NCBI GenBank assembly: GCA_003242505.1
Contig: QGUP01000086.1
Coordinates: 1 to 7,678, forward strand
Source: Bacillota bacterium
Lineage (GTDB): Bacteria; Bacillota; Sulfobacillia; Symbiobacteriales; ZC4RG38
Direction: 5' to 3'
Length of the DNA stretch: 7,678 bases
The notes beneath the pieces are model-generated. The model was not told the DNA's origin and ran no database searches. It was given only the letters and a program-made list of their open reading frames with translations. Below, piece after piece: positions 1 to 6,560 of this stretch. Position 1 is the stretch's first letter; every line of letters starts with the position of its first letter. The position numbers and the translations under genes are program-made.

Positions 1-3
1 AAC

Positions 4-8
4 GGAGG
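4..8 (+). promoter_or_regulatory. Ribosome binding site of ldh
   Basis: GGAGG lies 8 bases upstream of the GTG at 17. This is ideal Shine-Dalgarno spacing and favours the GTG over the ATG at 29, which would sit 20 bases away. Only 16 bases precede the gene, so any promoter is outside the window. Confidence 0.75.
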
Positions 9-16
9 CGACGCCG

Positions 17-949
17 GTGCACACAGGGATGCAGGGCATCCGGCTGGGGGTCGTGGGGTGCGGGGCGGTGGGCGCCACCTTCGCCTACACCGCGCTCATC
101 CGGGGACTGGCCGGGGAACTGGTCCTCATCGATGCCAACCGGAACAAGGCCCTGGGCGATGCCCTGGACATGAGTCACGGGGCGCCCTTTGTGCCCCCCT
201 GCCGGGTGGTGGCCGGCGACTACCCGGACCTGGCCGGATGTCAGGTGGTGGTCATCGCCGCGGGGGTGAACCAGCAACCGGGGGAGACCCGGCTGGACCT
301 CGTCCGGCGGAACGCCCAGGTCATCGGCGAGGTAGTGCCGTCCATCCTCCGGCACGCCCCGGACACGATTCTCCTCATGGCCACCAACCCCGTCGACATC
401 CTGGCCTACCAGGCCTACCGCATCTCCGGGCTGCCGGTGGAACGGGTCGTGGGTTCCGGCACACTCCTGGACTCGGCCCGGTTCCGGTACCTCATCGGCC
501 AGGAGTTGAACATCCATCCCCGGAGCATCCACGCATACATCGTGGGCGAGCACGGGGACTCGGAGGTCCCCATCTGGTCGGGCACCACCGTCGCCGGCAC
601 CCCCCTGGGGGACGCGCCCCCCCTGGGGCTGCCGCGTGAGCGGCGGGCGGCCATCTTTGCCGAGACCCGGGACGCCGCGTACCGGATCATCGCCGCCAAG
701 GGGGCGACCTACTACGCCATCGCCCTGGCCCTGGCCCGGATTTGCGAGGCTATCCTGAACGACGAGAACACCGTCCTGACGGTCTCCACCCTGGTCCCGC
801 GGTACGGGGTTTACATGGGCGTCCCCTGCGTGGTCGGCCGGCACGGCGCCCGGGGCCCTCTTCCCCTGGCGCTGACCGAGGATGAGATCCAGGCCCTGGA
901 CCGGTCCGCGGCAGTCCTGCAGCAGACCCTCGCGGAGCTGGGCCTGTAG
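17..949 (+). CDS. ldh: L-lactate dehydrogenase, probably FBP-activated
   Basis: Cytosolic enzyme that interconverts pyruvate and L-lactate with NADH/NAD+; 310 residues, a normal family length. The Rossmann glycine motif GVVGCGAVG is at residues 11-19 and Asp39 ends the second strand, as expected for NAD rather than NADP. The active-site loop NQQPGETR (85-92) carries Gln86, equivalent to canonical Gln102, which specifies lactate; malate dehydrogenases have Arg there. Catalytic residues are Arg92 (109), Asp152 (168), Arg155 (171) and His179 (195, in GEHGDSE); Thr231 matches Thr246. Arg157 and His172 match Arg173 and His188, the fructose-1,6-bisphosphate ligands of Bacillus LDHs, so allosteric activation is likely. 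The GTG start is chosen from its GGAGG ribosome site; it adds four residues to the ATG alternative. It converges on the oxidase operon and is followed directly by a short tandem repeat. Function is seen from motifs; regulation is inferred. Confidence 0.96.
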   Translation: MHTGMQGIRLGVVGCGAVGATFAYTALIRGLAGELVLIDANRNKALGDALDMSHGAPFVPPCRVVAGDYPDLAGCQVVVIAAGVNQQPGETRLDLVRRNAQVIGEVVPSILRHAPDTILLMATNPVDILAYQAYRISGLPVERVVGSGTLLDSARFRYLIGQELNIHPRSIHAYIVGEHGDSEVPIWSGTTVAGTPLGDAPPLGLPRERRAAIFAETRDAAYRIIAAKGATYYAIALALARICEAILNDENTVLTVSTLVPRYGVYMGVPCVVGRHGARGPLPLALTEDEIQALDRSAAVLQQTLAELGL

Positions 950-950
950 T

Positions 951-1006
951 CTCGCCTCTGGCCCCGGGCTCGCCTCTGGCACCCGGGCTCGCCTCTGGCA
1001 CCCGGG
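951..1006. repeat. Three tandem 18-19 bp repeats after ldh stop
   Basis: Three head-to-tail copies of CTCGCCTCTGGCACCCGGG lie at 951-968, 969-987 and 988-1006. The last two copies are identical. The first lacks one base and reads GGCCCCGGG at its end. The array begins one base after the ldh stop codon and fills more than half of the 96-bp gap between the convergent genes. Each unit ends in the palindrome CCCGGG. No function is evident; slipped-strand duplication is the simplest origin. Confidence 0.85.
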
Positions 1007-1045
1007 CAGCGCCCACCCTGCCCGGCCCGGCGCGACGCCTGGCCC

Positions 1046-1435
1046 CTACCCAACCCGGGGCGGCGGGCACCCGCGCCGGGTGCCCCCCGGGATCACCCGA
1101 AGCCGGGGGCGGCGCCGGGCCTTCCGCCAGGCAAGCCACCCTCCGGTCCCGGCCCCGACCAGGGCAGCCGCGCCGTGCCACAGAGCGAGCGTCGCCAGGA
1201 CCCTCGCCGGCCGGGCCAGGTACCCGATGACCACCCGGCCGCGAAAGATCTCCCCGTCCAGCGCAAGGGCGGTGAGCAGCAGGCACTCAAAGAGGGGCAT
1301 GGCCAGGGCAAAGCCCACGAGCCCGCCGGTGAGGGCGCCCCGCCACCACCCACCGGGCCCGGGCCGCTTTCTTTCCGGATGGACCCTGCCTGCGGCGCCC
1401 CGGTACCGGCGCCGCCGCGCCACCGCCCCGGCCAT
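1046..1435 (-). CDS. Small two-helix membrane protein, unrecognised
   Basis: 129 residues; I do not recognise a family. An Arg-rich N-terminus (RRRRYRG, residues 7-13, then a basic Pro/Gly stretch to about 30) precedes two likely membrane helices at about 33-59 and 78-103. An Arg/Lys cluster (WRKARRRPRLR, 103-113) and a Pro/Gly/Arg-rich tail follow. By the positive-inside rule both ends would be cytoplasmic, giving a hairpin topology. The ATG lies 3 bases after the ctaG stop, with AGGTG upstream, so it looks translationally coupled and last in the oxidase operon. This suggests a role in oxidase assembly or stability, but that rests on position alone. The final dozen residues overlap a strong inverted repeat and may be poorly conserved. 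A chance ORF is possible at this GC content, but the hydrophobic pattern and coupling argue for a real gene. Confidence 0.6.
   Translation of the reverse strand: MAGAVARRRRYRGAAGRVHPERKRPGPGGWWRGALTGGLVGFALAMPLFECLLLTALALDGEIFRGRVVIGYLARPARVLATLALWHGAAALVGAGTGGWLAWRKARRRPRLRVIPGGTRRGCPPPRVG
1065..1085. terminator. Perfect hairpin at operon end, possible terminator
   Basis: GGGCACCC (1065-1072) and GGGTGCCC (1078-1085) form a perfect 8-bp G/C stem with a 5-base loop. It lies inside the last codons of the small minus-strand gene, about 17 bases before its stop. No T-run follows on either strand, so it is not a standard intrinsic terminator. It could pause polymerase from either direction in this convergent junction, or protect the 3' end of the oxidase mRNA. 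Confidence 0.3.
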
Positions 1436-1438
1436 GGC

Positions 1439-2458
1439 TCACACCTGTGGGTAGGGTTGGCCAGCCCGGTCGCCACCCGGCTGCACCGCAGCGGATCCCG
1501 CCTCCGTCGGGGGCGTCCGGCCCGCCGGCACCGCCGGGGTCCCCGGCCCCCCGGGGGGCATCCACCCCGCCCGCTCCGGCGCCGCCCCCGCTGAGGGCTG
1601 CCGCCCCGCCGGCACCGCCGCGGCCCCCGGCCCCGCCGGGGGCTTCCGCTCCGCCGGGAGGCCGCCCCCGGCCTCCTCCCGCCGGGCCCACCGGAAGAAG
1701 GCCGCGGCCATCACGGAGACCATCACCAGGGTGGGGGCCACCTTCATGACGATCCCGGCGAGCTGCTGATCCATCCGGGGGTCAATCCCCCACACCCGGG
1801 GCGCCCGGGCGTAGAAGTCGTAGAGCACCTGGTTGTTGTAGGTGATGTAGGCAAAGACCCCGATCTCCGCCGCGGACATGAGGAAGACGTACAGGATCTG
1901 GGCCGGCTCCGGCAGCCGGGGGAACTCCGGCAGGGGGCTGAGGAGGGCCCACCACATCAGGGTCGCAGTGGAGACGATGGTCGCGTGCTCCAGCAGGTGG
2001 ACAAAGCGGTTGTAGAGGGCGGCCTGGTACAGCGCCGGCAGGTGCCACAGGGAGTAGACGCCGTGGAAGGTGACCAGGGCCACCAGGGGGTGGGTGAGGA
2101 GCCGGAAGGCAGCAGCCACCGGCCGGGGCCGGAGGAAAGGGCGGATGAGCCATCCCGGCGTCCCCAGGAGCAAAAGCGGCGGCAGCCCCATGGTGAGGAG
2201 CACGTGCTGGAGCATGTGGGCGCTGAGGAGAAACCGCTCCGACAGCAGGTGCAGGGGCGTCCCCTCCGCCAGGTAGACCACCGCCAGAGCCAGGAAGAAG
2301 CAGGCAGCCTGGCCGGGGGCCACCGGCGGCCCCCACCCCCGCTCCCGACGGAGGGGCCCCACCACCAGGGCGTAGGCCCCCCAGACCCCCAGCAAGAAGA
2401 CCAGCAGCCAGGGGTGCCAGAGCTCGCTCACGGAGAACCCACGGATGGCCGCGGGCAC
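1439..2458 (-). CDS. ctaG: CtaG, caa3-type oxidase copper assembly factor
   Basis: Polytopic membrane protein of the caa3_CtaG family, required in Bacillus for a functional caa3 oxidase and thought to help build the copper centre. About seven membrane helices can be placed near residues 16-34, 49-64, 82-99, 121-140, 152-172, 186-206 and 232-256. Conserved-looking His pairs occur in HMLQH (81, 85), FHGVYSLWH (132, 139) and HLLEH (154, 158) and could bind metal. The GTG start is 2 bases after the ctaF stop, with a GGGGGG ribosome site 6 bases upstream. From about residue 263 the protein carries a roughly 77-residue Ala/Pro/Gly-rich tail that the family does not need. The tail holds two copies of a 28-residue repeat (near 274-301 and 302-329) with a shared VPAGR core. 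The family assignment is firm; the tail's role is unknown. Confidence 0.9.
   Translation of the reverse strand: MPAAIRGFSVSELWHPWLLVFLLGVWGAYALVVGPLRRERGWGPPVAPGQAACFFLALAVVYLAEGTPLHLLSERFLLSAHMLQHVLLTMGLPPLLLLGTPGWLIRPFLRPRPVAAAFRLLTHPLVALVTFHGVYSLWHLPALYQAALYNRFVHLLEHATIVSTATLMWWALLSPLPEFPRLPEPAQILYVFLMSAAEIGVFAYITYNNQVLYDFYARAPRVWGIDPRMDQQLAGIVMKVAPTLVMVSVMAAAFFRWARREEAGGGLPAERKPPAGPGAAAVPAGRQPSAGAAPERAGWMPPGGPGTPAVPAGRTPPTEAGSAAVQPGGDRAGQPYPQV
1521..1641 (-). repeat. 84-bp-period repeat encoding the CtaG tail
   Basis: Two imperfect copies beginning at 1521 and 1605 share the 15-base core CCCGCCGGCACCGCC on the plus strand. The period is exactly 84 bases, or 28 codons, so it keeps the ctaG frame and duplicates the Pro/Ala/Gly-rich segment of its C-terminal tail. 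Confidence 0.7.
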
Positions 2459-2460
2459 GG

Positions 2461-2814
2461 CTAGCCCCCCCGATGGGCAAAGATCGCCCCCAGCCCCAGG
2501 TAGGTGCCCAGGGCCAGGATGAGACCGGCGGCGAAGAAACCGGCGAGGACCCAGCGGTCAAACTTGAGGTGCATGAAGAACCCGGCCACCAGGACGAACT
2601 TGGCCGCGGAGAGGATCAGCAGCAGGGGAATCAGCACCGGCTTCAGGGCCGGGACGTAGACGATGCCGAACTCCACCGCGGTGATGACGGCCAGCACCAG
2701 CCCCACCTTCAGGTAGGTAGAGGTGGGCACCACGTGGGCCCCTTCGTGGGCCCCGTGGGCCTCCGCATGGCCGCGGACCGCCCCGTGGGCCCGGGCCGCT
2801 TCCCGCTCGTTCAT
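2461..2814 (-). CDS. ctaF: Cytochrome c oxidase subunit IV (CtaF)
   Basis: Small accessory subunit of the caa3 oxidase, 117 residues, close to the usual length of bacterial subunit IV. Three membrane helices are visible at about 35-53, 58-80 and 87-113. The conserved motif MHLKFD (81-86) lies between helices 2 and 3, and Lys72 in the second helix sits in the pattern SAAKFVLVAGFFMHLKFD typical of this family. The N-terminal 30 residues are hydrophilic and contain five histidines (10, 16, 20, 23, 27) spaced 3-6 apart. The ATG is 7 bases downstream of the ctaE stop, with GGGGTGAG upstream. It probably stabilises the core subunits; it has no redox centre. Confidence 0.92.
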   Translation of the reverse strand: MNEREAARAHGAVRGHAEAHGAHEGAHVVPTSTYLKVGLVLAVITAVEFGIVYVPALKPVLIPLLLILSAAKFVLVAGFFMHLKFDRWVLAGFFAAGLILALGTYLGLGAIFAHRGG

Positions 2815-2821
2815 GGCGCTC

Positions 2822-3511
2822 TCACCCCAGTACGGACATCAGGTAGACCAGCGTGAAGATGACGATCCAGACCACGTCGACGAAGTGCCAGTAGAGCCCG
2901 GCCAGCTCCAGGGAGAGGGCCTGGGCCCGCCCCAGCCCCACCTTCAGGGACCGGAGGAAGAGGGCGAGGAGCCAGCCGACGCCGATGGTCACGTGCAGGC
3001 CGTGCAGGCCCGTCAGGGTGTAGAAGGTGGTGCCGAAGAGGTTGACGCTCAGGGTCAGCCCCGCGTGGATGAAGTGGGTGTACTCGTAGGCCTGGAAGCT
3101 CAGGAAGCCCAGGCCCAGAAGGGCCGTGGCCAGCAGCCACTTCCGGGCGTCGGCCTGCCGGTCCTGCTGGGCGGCCTGCACCGCCAGCACCATCGCCAGG
3201 CTGCTCATCAGCAGCACGAAGGTGCTGAGGCTGGTGAGCGGAATGTTCAGCAGCTCCTCCGGGGTCGGGCCGCTGAGGCTCTTGCCCTGGTAGGCGATGT
3301 AGGCCACGATGAACGCCCCAAAGAACATGCACTCCGAGGCCAGGAAGAGCCACATCCCCAGCTTCCGGTTGTCGATGCCGGTGACCCCCACCTCGGAGTG
3401 GGCGTGGTGACCGGCCCCCTGGGGGTGGCCCACCGCCAGCGCCTGGGCCGCCCCCGGGCCCCGGGCCGGCCCCTGCAGGGCATGGCCCCCGGTGCCGTGG
3501 TGCTCCGCCAT
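2822..3511 (-). CDS. ctaE: Cytochrome c oxidase subunit III (CtaE)
   Basis: Membrane subunit III of the oxidase; it has no metal centre and stabilises subunit I and proton uptake. 229 residues with five predicted helices at about 52-74, 92-111, 125-145, 165-188 and 205-227. This is the short form typical of caa3 oxidases, lacking the first two helices of the seven-helix type. Family signatures include Glu60 in WLFLASECMFF, the TGLHGLHV motif (167-174) and YWHFVDVVWIV (207-217). The N-terminal 40 residues form a Gly/His-rich extension with seven histidines (4, 5, 10, 29, 35, 36, 38). The ATG directly abuts the ctaD stop codon, and its GGAGGGGG ribosome site lies within the last ctaD codons, so translation is coupled to subunit I. 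Confidence 0.95.
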   Translation of the reverse strand: MAEHHGTGGHALQGPARGPGAAQALAVGHPQGAGHHAHSEVGVTGIDNRKLGMWLFLASECMFFGAFIVAYIAYQGKSLSGPTPEELLNIPLTSLSTFVLLMSSLAMVLAVQAAQQDRQADARKWLLATALLGLGFLSFQAYEYTHFIHAGLTLSVNLFGTTFYTLTGLHGLHVTIGVGWLLALFLRSLKVGLGRAQALSLELAGLYWHFVDVVWIVIFTLVYLMSVLG

Positions 3512-5392
3512 TTACGCATCCCCCTCCGGTTCGACCACGATGCCGCCCTCGCCCTCAACGGACCAGAGGTAGACCGAGACGATGGTGCCGACGACCCCCA
3601 GGGCCACCAGGGGGACGTTCCGGAAGACGCCGCCGAAGGCGCCGACGGTGATGGCCAGGGCCAGGAGGATGGGCATGTAGGACGGGGACGGCAGGTGGAT
3701 GCCGTGCTCCGCCTCGCTGTCGGCAGCTGTGGCCGCGGGCGGCGGCTCCTCCGCCTGGGCCAGGTGCGGGTACTTCCGGGCCCAGTGGGGATCCCGGGTG
3801 TGGACGTAGGGGATCCGGCGGAAGTTATAGACCGGCGGCGGCGAGGGGATGGACCACTCCAGGGTGCGGCCGTCCCAGGGGTCCGGCCCGGCCTTCTCCC
3901 CGTAGCGCAGGCTCTTCCACACGTTCACGAGGAAGATCAGGATGCCAACGCTCAGGATGAAGGCGCCGATGGTGGAAACCAGGTTCCACCGGGCCAGGCC
4001 CAACTCCGCTGGGTAGGTGTAGATCCGCCGGGGCATACCCAGGAGGCCCAGGAAGTGGAAGGGGAAGAAGGTCACGTTAAAGCCGATGAGCATCACCCAG
4101 AAGCCCCACTTCCCCAGCCGCTCGTCCAGCATCCGGCCGAACATCTTCGGGAACCAGTAGTAGATGCCGGCAAAGAGGCCGAAGAGCGCGCCGCCGATGA
4201 GCACGTAGTGGAAGTGGGCGACGACGAAGTAGGTGTCGTGCTGCTGCAGGTTGGAGGCCGCCGCGGAGTGCATCACTCCGCTGAGGCCGCCAATGGTGAA
4301 CATGGAGAGGAAGCCGAGGGAGTAGAGCAGGGCGGTGGTGAAGCGGATGGAACCGCCCCACAGGGTGGCCAGCCAGTTGAAGATCTTCACCCCGGTGGGG
4401 ATGGCGATGGTCATGGTGGTGAGGGCGAAGACGGTGTTGACCACCGGCCCCTGGCCCACCGTGAACATGTGGTGGCTCCACACGCCGAAGGCCAGGAAAG
4501 CGATGAGAGCCGTGGAGAAGACCACCGCGGAGTAGCCGAAGAGGGGCTTGCGGGAGAAGGTGGGCAGCACCTCGGAGACGATCCCCATCGCCGGCAGGAT
4601 GATGATGTACACCTCCGGGTGGCCGAAGACCCAGAAGAGGTGCTGCCAGAGGATCGCGTCGCCCCCCTTGGCGGCGTTGAAGAAGTTGGCGCCGAAATAC
4701 CGGTCGAACATGAGCATGATGAGGGCGACGGTGACCGCGGGCAAGGAGAAGAGGAGCAGGAACGAGGTCGCCAGCTGGTTCCAGACAAAGACCGGCATCC
4801 GCATCAGGGACATCCCCGGCGCCCGCATGTTGAAGATGGTGACGATGAAGTTGATCGCGGAGATGAGGGAACTGACGCCGAGGAGCTGCAGCCCCTGGAT
4901 CCAGAAGTCGATGCCCCGGCCCAGGTTGTAGACCGACGAGGTCAGGGGCGCGTAGCCGAACCAGCCGGCGTTGGGCGCCCCGCCGAACAGCCAGGACACG
5001 TTCAGGAGGATGCCGCCAAAGAGGTAGAGCCAGTAGCTGAGGGCGTTGAGCCGGGGGAAGGCCACGTCCCGGGCGCCGATGAGCAGGGGCAGCATGTAGT
5101 TGAAGAAGGCCGAGGACAGGGGCATGACCGCCAGGAAGATCATGGTGGTGCCGTGCATGGTGACCAGTTCGTTGAACCGGTCGCCGGTCACCAGTTCCAG
5201 GTCGGGGTGGGCCAACTGGAGCCGCATGACCAGCGCCTCGATGCCGCCCACCAGCAGGAAGAAGAAGGCGGTCCAGAAGTACAGGATCCCGATGCGCTTG
5301 TGGTCAACGGTCGTCACCCAGCTCCAGAACCCGGTCAGGCTGGTGGGGCGCCGCAGCAGCCCGACCTGCCGGGGTTGCTCCAAGACGGCCAT
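3512..5392 (-). CDS. ctaD: Cytochrome c oxidase subunit I (CtaD)
   Basis: Catalytic heme-copper subunit that reduces oxygen to water and pumps protons. Numbered from the chosen ATG it has 626 residues. Heme a ligands are His80 (VTMHG) and His395; the heme a3 ligand is His393 (VAHFHY). CuB ligands are His258, His307 and His308, with the His-Tyr cross-link partner Tyr262 in GHPEVY. Glu260 in that motif marks an A1-type oxidase. D-channel residues Asp109 and Asn116 and K-channel Lys336 (TGVK) are present; His385-Asp386 are expected at the Mg site. A C-terminal extension with a Pro-rich linker and two further helices (about 573-593 and 595-612) matches the 14-helix caa3 form. An upstream in-frame ATG at 5434 is possible but has only a weak ribosome site, whereas the ATG at 5392 has GGAGGAGG 9 bases away. 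A 102-bp gap with strong secondary structure separates it from ctaC. Confidence 0.98.
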   Translation of the reverse strand: MAVLEQPRQVGLLRRPTSLTGFWSWVTTVDHKRIGILYFWTAFFFLLVGGIEALVMRLQLAHPDLELVTGDRFNELVTMHGTTMIFLAVMPLSSAFFNYMLPLLIGARDVAFPRLNALSYWLYLFGGILLNVSWLFGGAPNAGWFGYAPLTSSVYNLGRGIDFWIQGLQLLGVSSLISAINFIVTIFNMRAPGMSLMRMPVFVWNQLATSFLLLFSLPAVTVALIMLMFDRYFGANFFNAAKGGDAILWQHLFWVFGHPEVYIIILPAMGIVSEVLPTFSRKPLFGYSAVVFSTALIAFLAFGVWSHHMFTVGQGPVVNTVFALTTMTIAIPTGVKIFNWLATLWGGSIRFTTALLYSLGFLSMFTIGGLSGVMHSAAASNLQQHDTYFVVAHFHYVLIGGALFGLFAGIYYWFPKMFGRMLDERLGKWGFWVMLIGFNVTFFPFHFLGLLGMPRRIYTYPAELGLARWNLVSTIGAFILSVGILIFLVNVWKSLRYGEKAGPDPWDGRTLEWSIPSPPPVYNFRRIPYVHTRDPHWARKYPHLAQAEEPPPAATAADSEAEHGIHLPSPSYMPILLALAITVGAFGGVFRNVPLVALGVVGTIVSVYLWSVEGEGGIVVEPEGDA

Positions 5393-5401
5393 GGGCGAAA
5401 G

Positions 5402-5409
5402 CCTCCTCC
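5402..5409 (-). promoter_or_regulatory. Ribosome binding site deciding the ctaD start
   Basis: GGAGGAGG on the minus strand lies 9 bases before the ATG at 5392. It falls downstream of the alternative ATG at 5434, so using that start would place this site inside the coding region. This supports the shorter protein. Confidence 0.8.
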
Positions 5410-5412
5410 GAT

Positions 5413-5469
5413 CCGGCGCAGCGCCAGCATCCAACCGGGCGGGGAAGCCGCCCCCGGGCTGGCGCCGGC
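5413..5469 (-). other. Nested inverted repeats between ctaC and ctaD
   Basis: The gap between ctaC and ctaD holds an outer 8-bp inverted repeat, GCGCCAGC (5421-5428) with GCTGGCGC (5458-5465). It encloses an inner 6-bp stem, GGGCGG (5437-5442) with CCGCCC (5448-5453), and a 5-base loop. A competing 7-bp pair, CCGGCGC (5413-5419) with GCGCCGG (5463-5469), shares three bases with the outer arm. All stems are G/C, and there is no T-run. The structure lies just upstream of the ctaD ribosome site and could tune mRNA processing or the ratio of subunits I and II. Confidence 0.5.
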
Positions 5470-5494
5470 CAGGGGTAAGTCGGGGGCGCCGTCG

Positions 5495-6535
5495 CTACTT
5501 CAGGCTGTGGAGGAACTCCACCAGCGCCTCGATCTCGTCGGGCTTCAGGCCCAGGTTGGGCATCTTGCTGCCAGGCTTGATCGCCGGCGGGTCCGCCAGC
5601 CACCGGCTGAGGTTCTCCCGGGTGTTGGCCAGGGTCCCGGCGGCGATGGTGGTCCGGCTGCCCACCCCGGTCAGGTCCGGCCCCACCCGGTTCTGGAACT
5701 CGGTGCCGGCGATGGCGTGGCACGCAAAGCAGCCCTTCTCCCTGAAGAGCTCCATCCCCCGGGCGGCCAGGGCGCTACTGGAGACATCGACCGTGTAGGT
5801 CTGCATCCGCTCCACCCAGGCCTGGAACTCCTCCTCCGAGACGGCGATCACCCGGAACCGCATCTTGGCGTGGGAGGCGCCGCAGAGTTCGGCGCACTGG
5901 CCATAGTAGGTGCCGGGCTCGTCCGCCTGGATCCACATGGTGTTCTGGTAGCCCGGGATCATGTCGGTCTTCCCCGCCAGCCGGGGCACCCAGAAGCTGT
6001 GGATCACATCCTCGGAATCCAGGAGGAGCTTCACCGGCCGGCCCACCGGGATGTGCAGCTCGTTGGCGGTGATGACCCCCAGGTCCGGGTACTGGAACTC
6101 GAACCACCACTGGTGGCCCACCGCCCGCACCACCAGGGGGTCGCTCTCCGGCGGCGGTTCGGCGACGGCGAAGTTGGCCCGGACCGTGGGCACCGCGATG
6201 AAGGCCAGGGCCACGATGGGCGCGATGGTCCAGGCCATCTCCAGCTGGGTGTTGCCGTGGATCTGCTCCGGGTCGCCGGCCCCGGGCCGCTCCCGATACC
6301 GGAAGACCACGTAGAGCAGCACCCCGGCCACCAGGATGAAGATCCCGATGACGAGGTAGAGGGTCCGCATCAAGAGGTCGAGCTGGATCCGGGCCACAGG
6401 CCCCGCAGGGTCAAAGACCGTCTGCGGGAACTGCTCCGCCCTGCCGCAGCCGGCCAGCGCCAGGGCCGCCAGGATGAGGCTCCCTGGTCCCCATCCCGTT
6501 CCCCGGCGCCGGCGAAGCCGAAAGCCAGACACCAC
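5495..6535 (-). CDS. ctaC: Cytochrome c oxidase subunit II with fused cytochrome c (CtaC)
   Basis: Electron-entry subunit of a caa3 oxidase, 346 residues. It begins with an Arg-rich signal sequence ending in the lipobox LALAGC, so Cys30 is probably lipidated and the protein anchored outside the membrane. Two helices follow at about 57-79 and 99-118. The cupredoxin domain carries the binuclear CuA site: His179, Cys214, Glu216, Cys218, His222 and Met225. The aromatic WWFEF patch (143-147) is the usual electron-entry site. The C-terminal cytochrome c domain (about 256-346) has the heme motif CFACH (269-273) and probable axial Met325 in GSKMPNLGL. This fusion defines caa3 oxidases and allows electrons to pass from heme c to CuA. 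The GTG start has GGGAGG 6 bases upstream. It lies 63 bp after the DUF983 gene, across a triple repeat. Confidence 0.97.
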   Translation of the reverse strand: MVSGFRLRRRRGTGWGPGSLILAALALAGCGRAEQFPQTVFDPAGPVARIQLDLLMRTLYLVIGIFILVAGVLLYVVFRYRERPGAGDPEQIHGNTQLEMAWTIAPIVALAFIAVPTVRANFAVAEPPPESDPLVVRAVGHQWWFEFQYPDLGVITANELHIPVGRPVKLLLDSEDVIHSFWVPRLAGKTDMIPGYQNTMWIQADEPGTYYGQCAELCGASHAKMRFRVIAVSEEEFQAWVERMQTYTVDVSSSALAARGMELFREKGCFACHAIAGTEFQNRVGPDLTGVGSRTTIAAGTLANTRENLSRWLADPPAIKPGSKMPNLGLKPDEIEALVEFLHSLK

Positions 6536-6560
6536 GTACCGCCTCCCGCTTATGGGCTAG

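Noticed and set aside
415..699. Minus-strand open frame of 94 codons inside ldh
   Set aside because: It is a shadow of a strongly conserved enzyme gene, with no ribosome site or recognisable product.
17..949. Malate dehydrogenase as an alternative identity
   Set aside because: The substrate-specificity position is Gln86 (canonical 102) rather than Arg, and the fructose-bisphosphate ligands of lactate dehydrogenases are present.
882..1454. Plus-strand open frame of 190 codons spanning the convergent junction
   Set aside because: It overlaps the end of ldh in another frame and lies antisense to the small membrane gene. It has Pro/Arg/Gly-rich composition, no ribosome site and no recognisable motif.
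5393..5434. Longer CtaD beginning at the ATG at 5434
   Set aside because: It would add 14 residues without family support, runs through the hairpin region and has only a weak ribosome site, while the ATG at 5392 has GGAGGAGG at 9 bases.
5100..5798. Plus-strand open frame of 232 codons across ctaC and ctaD
   Set aside because: It is antisense to both essential subunits, and its composition reflects reversed hydrophobic codons; no domain is visible.
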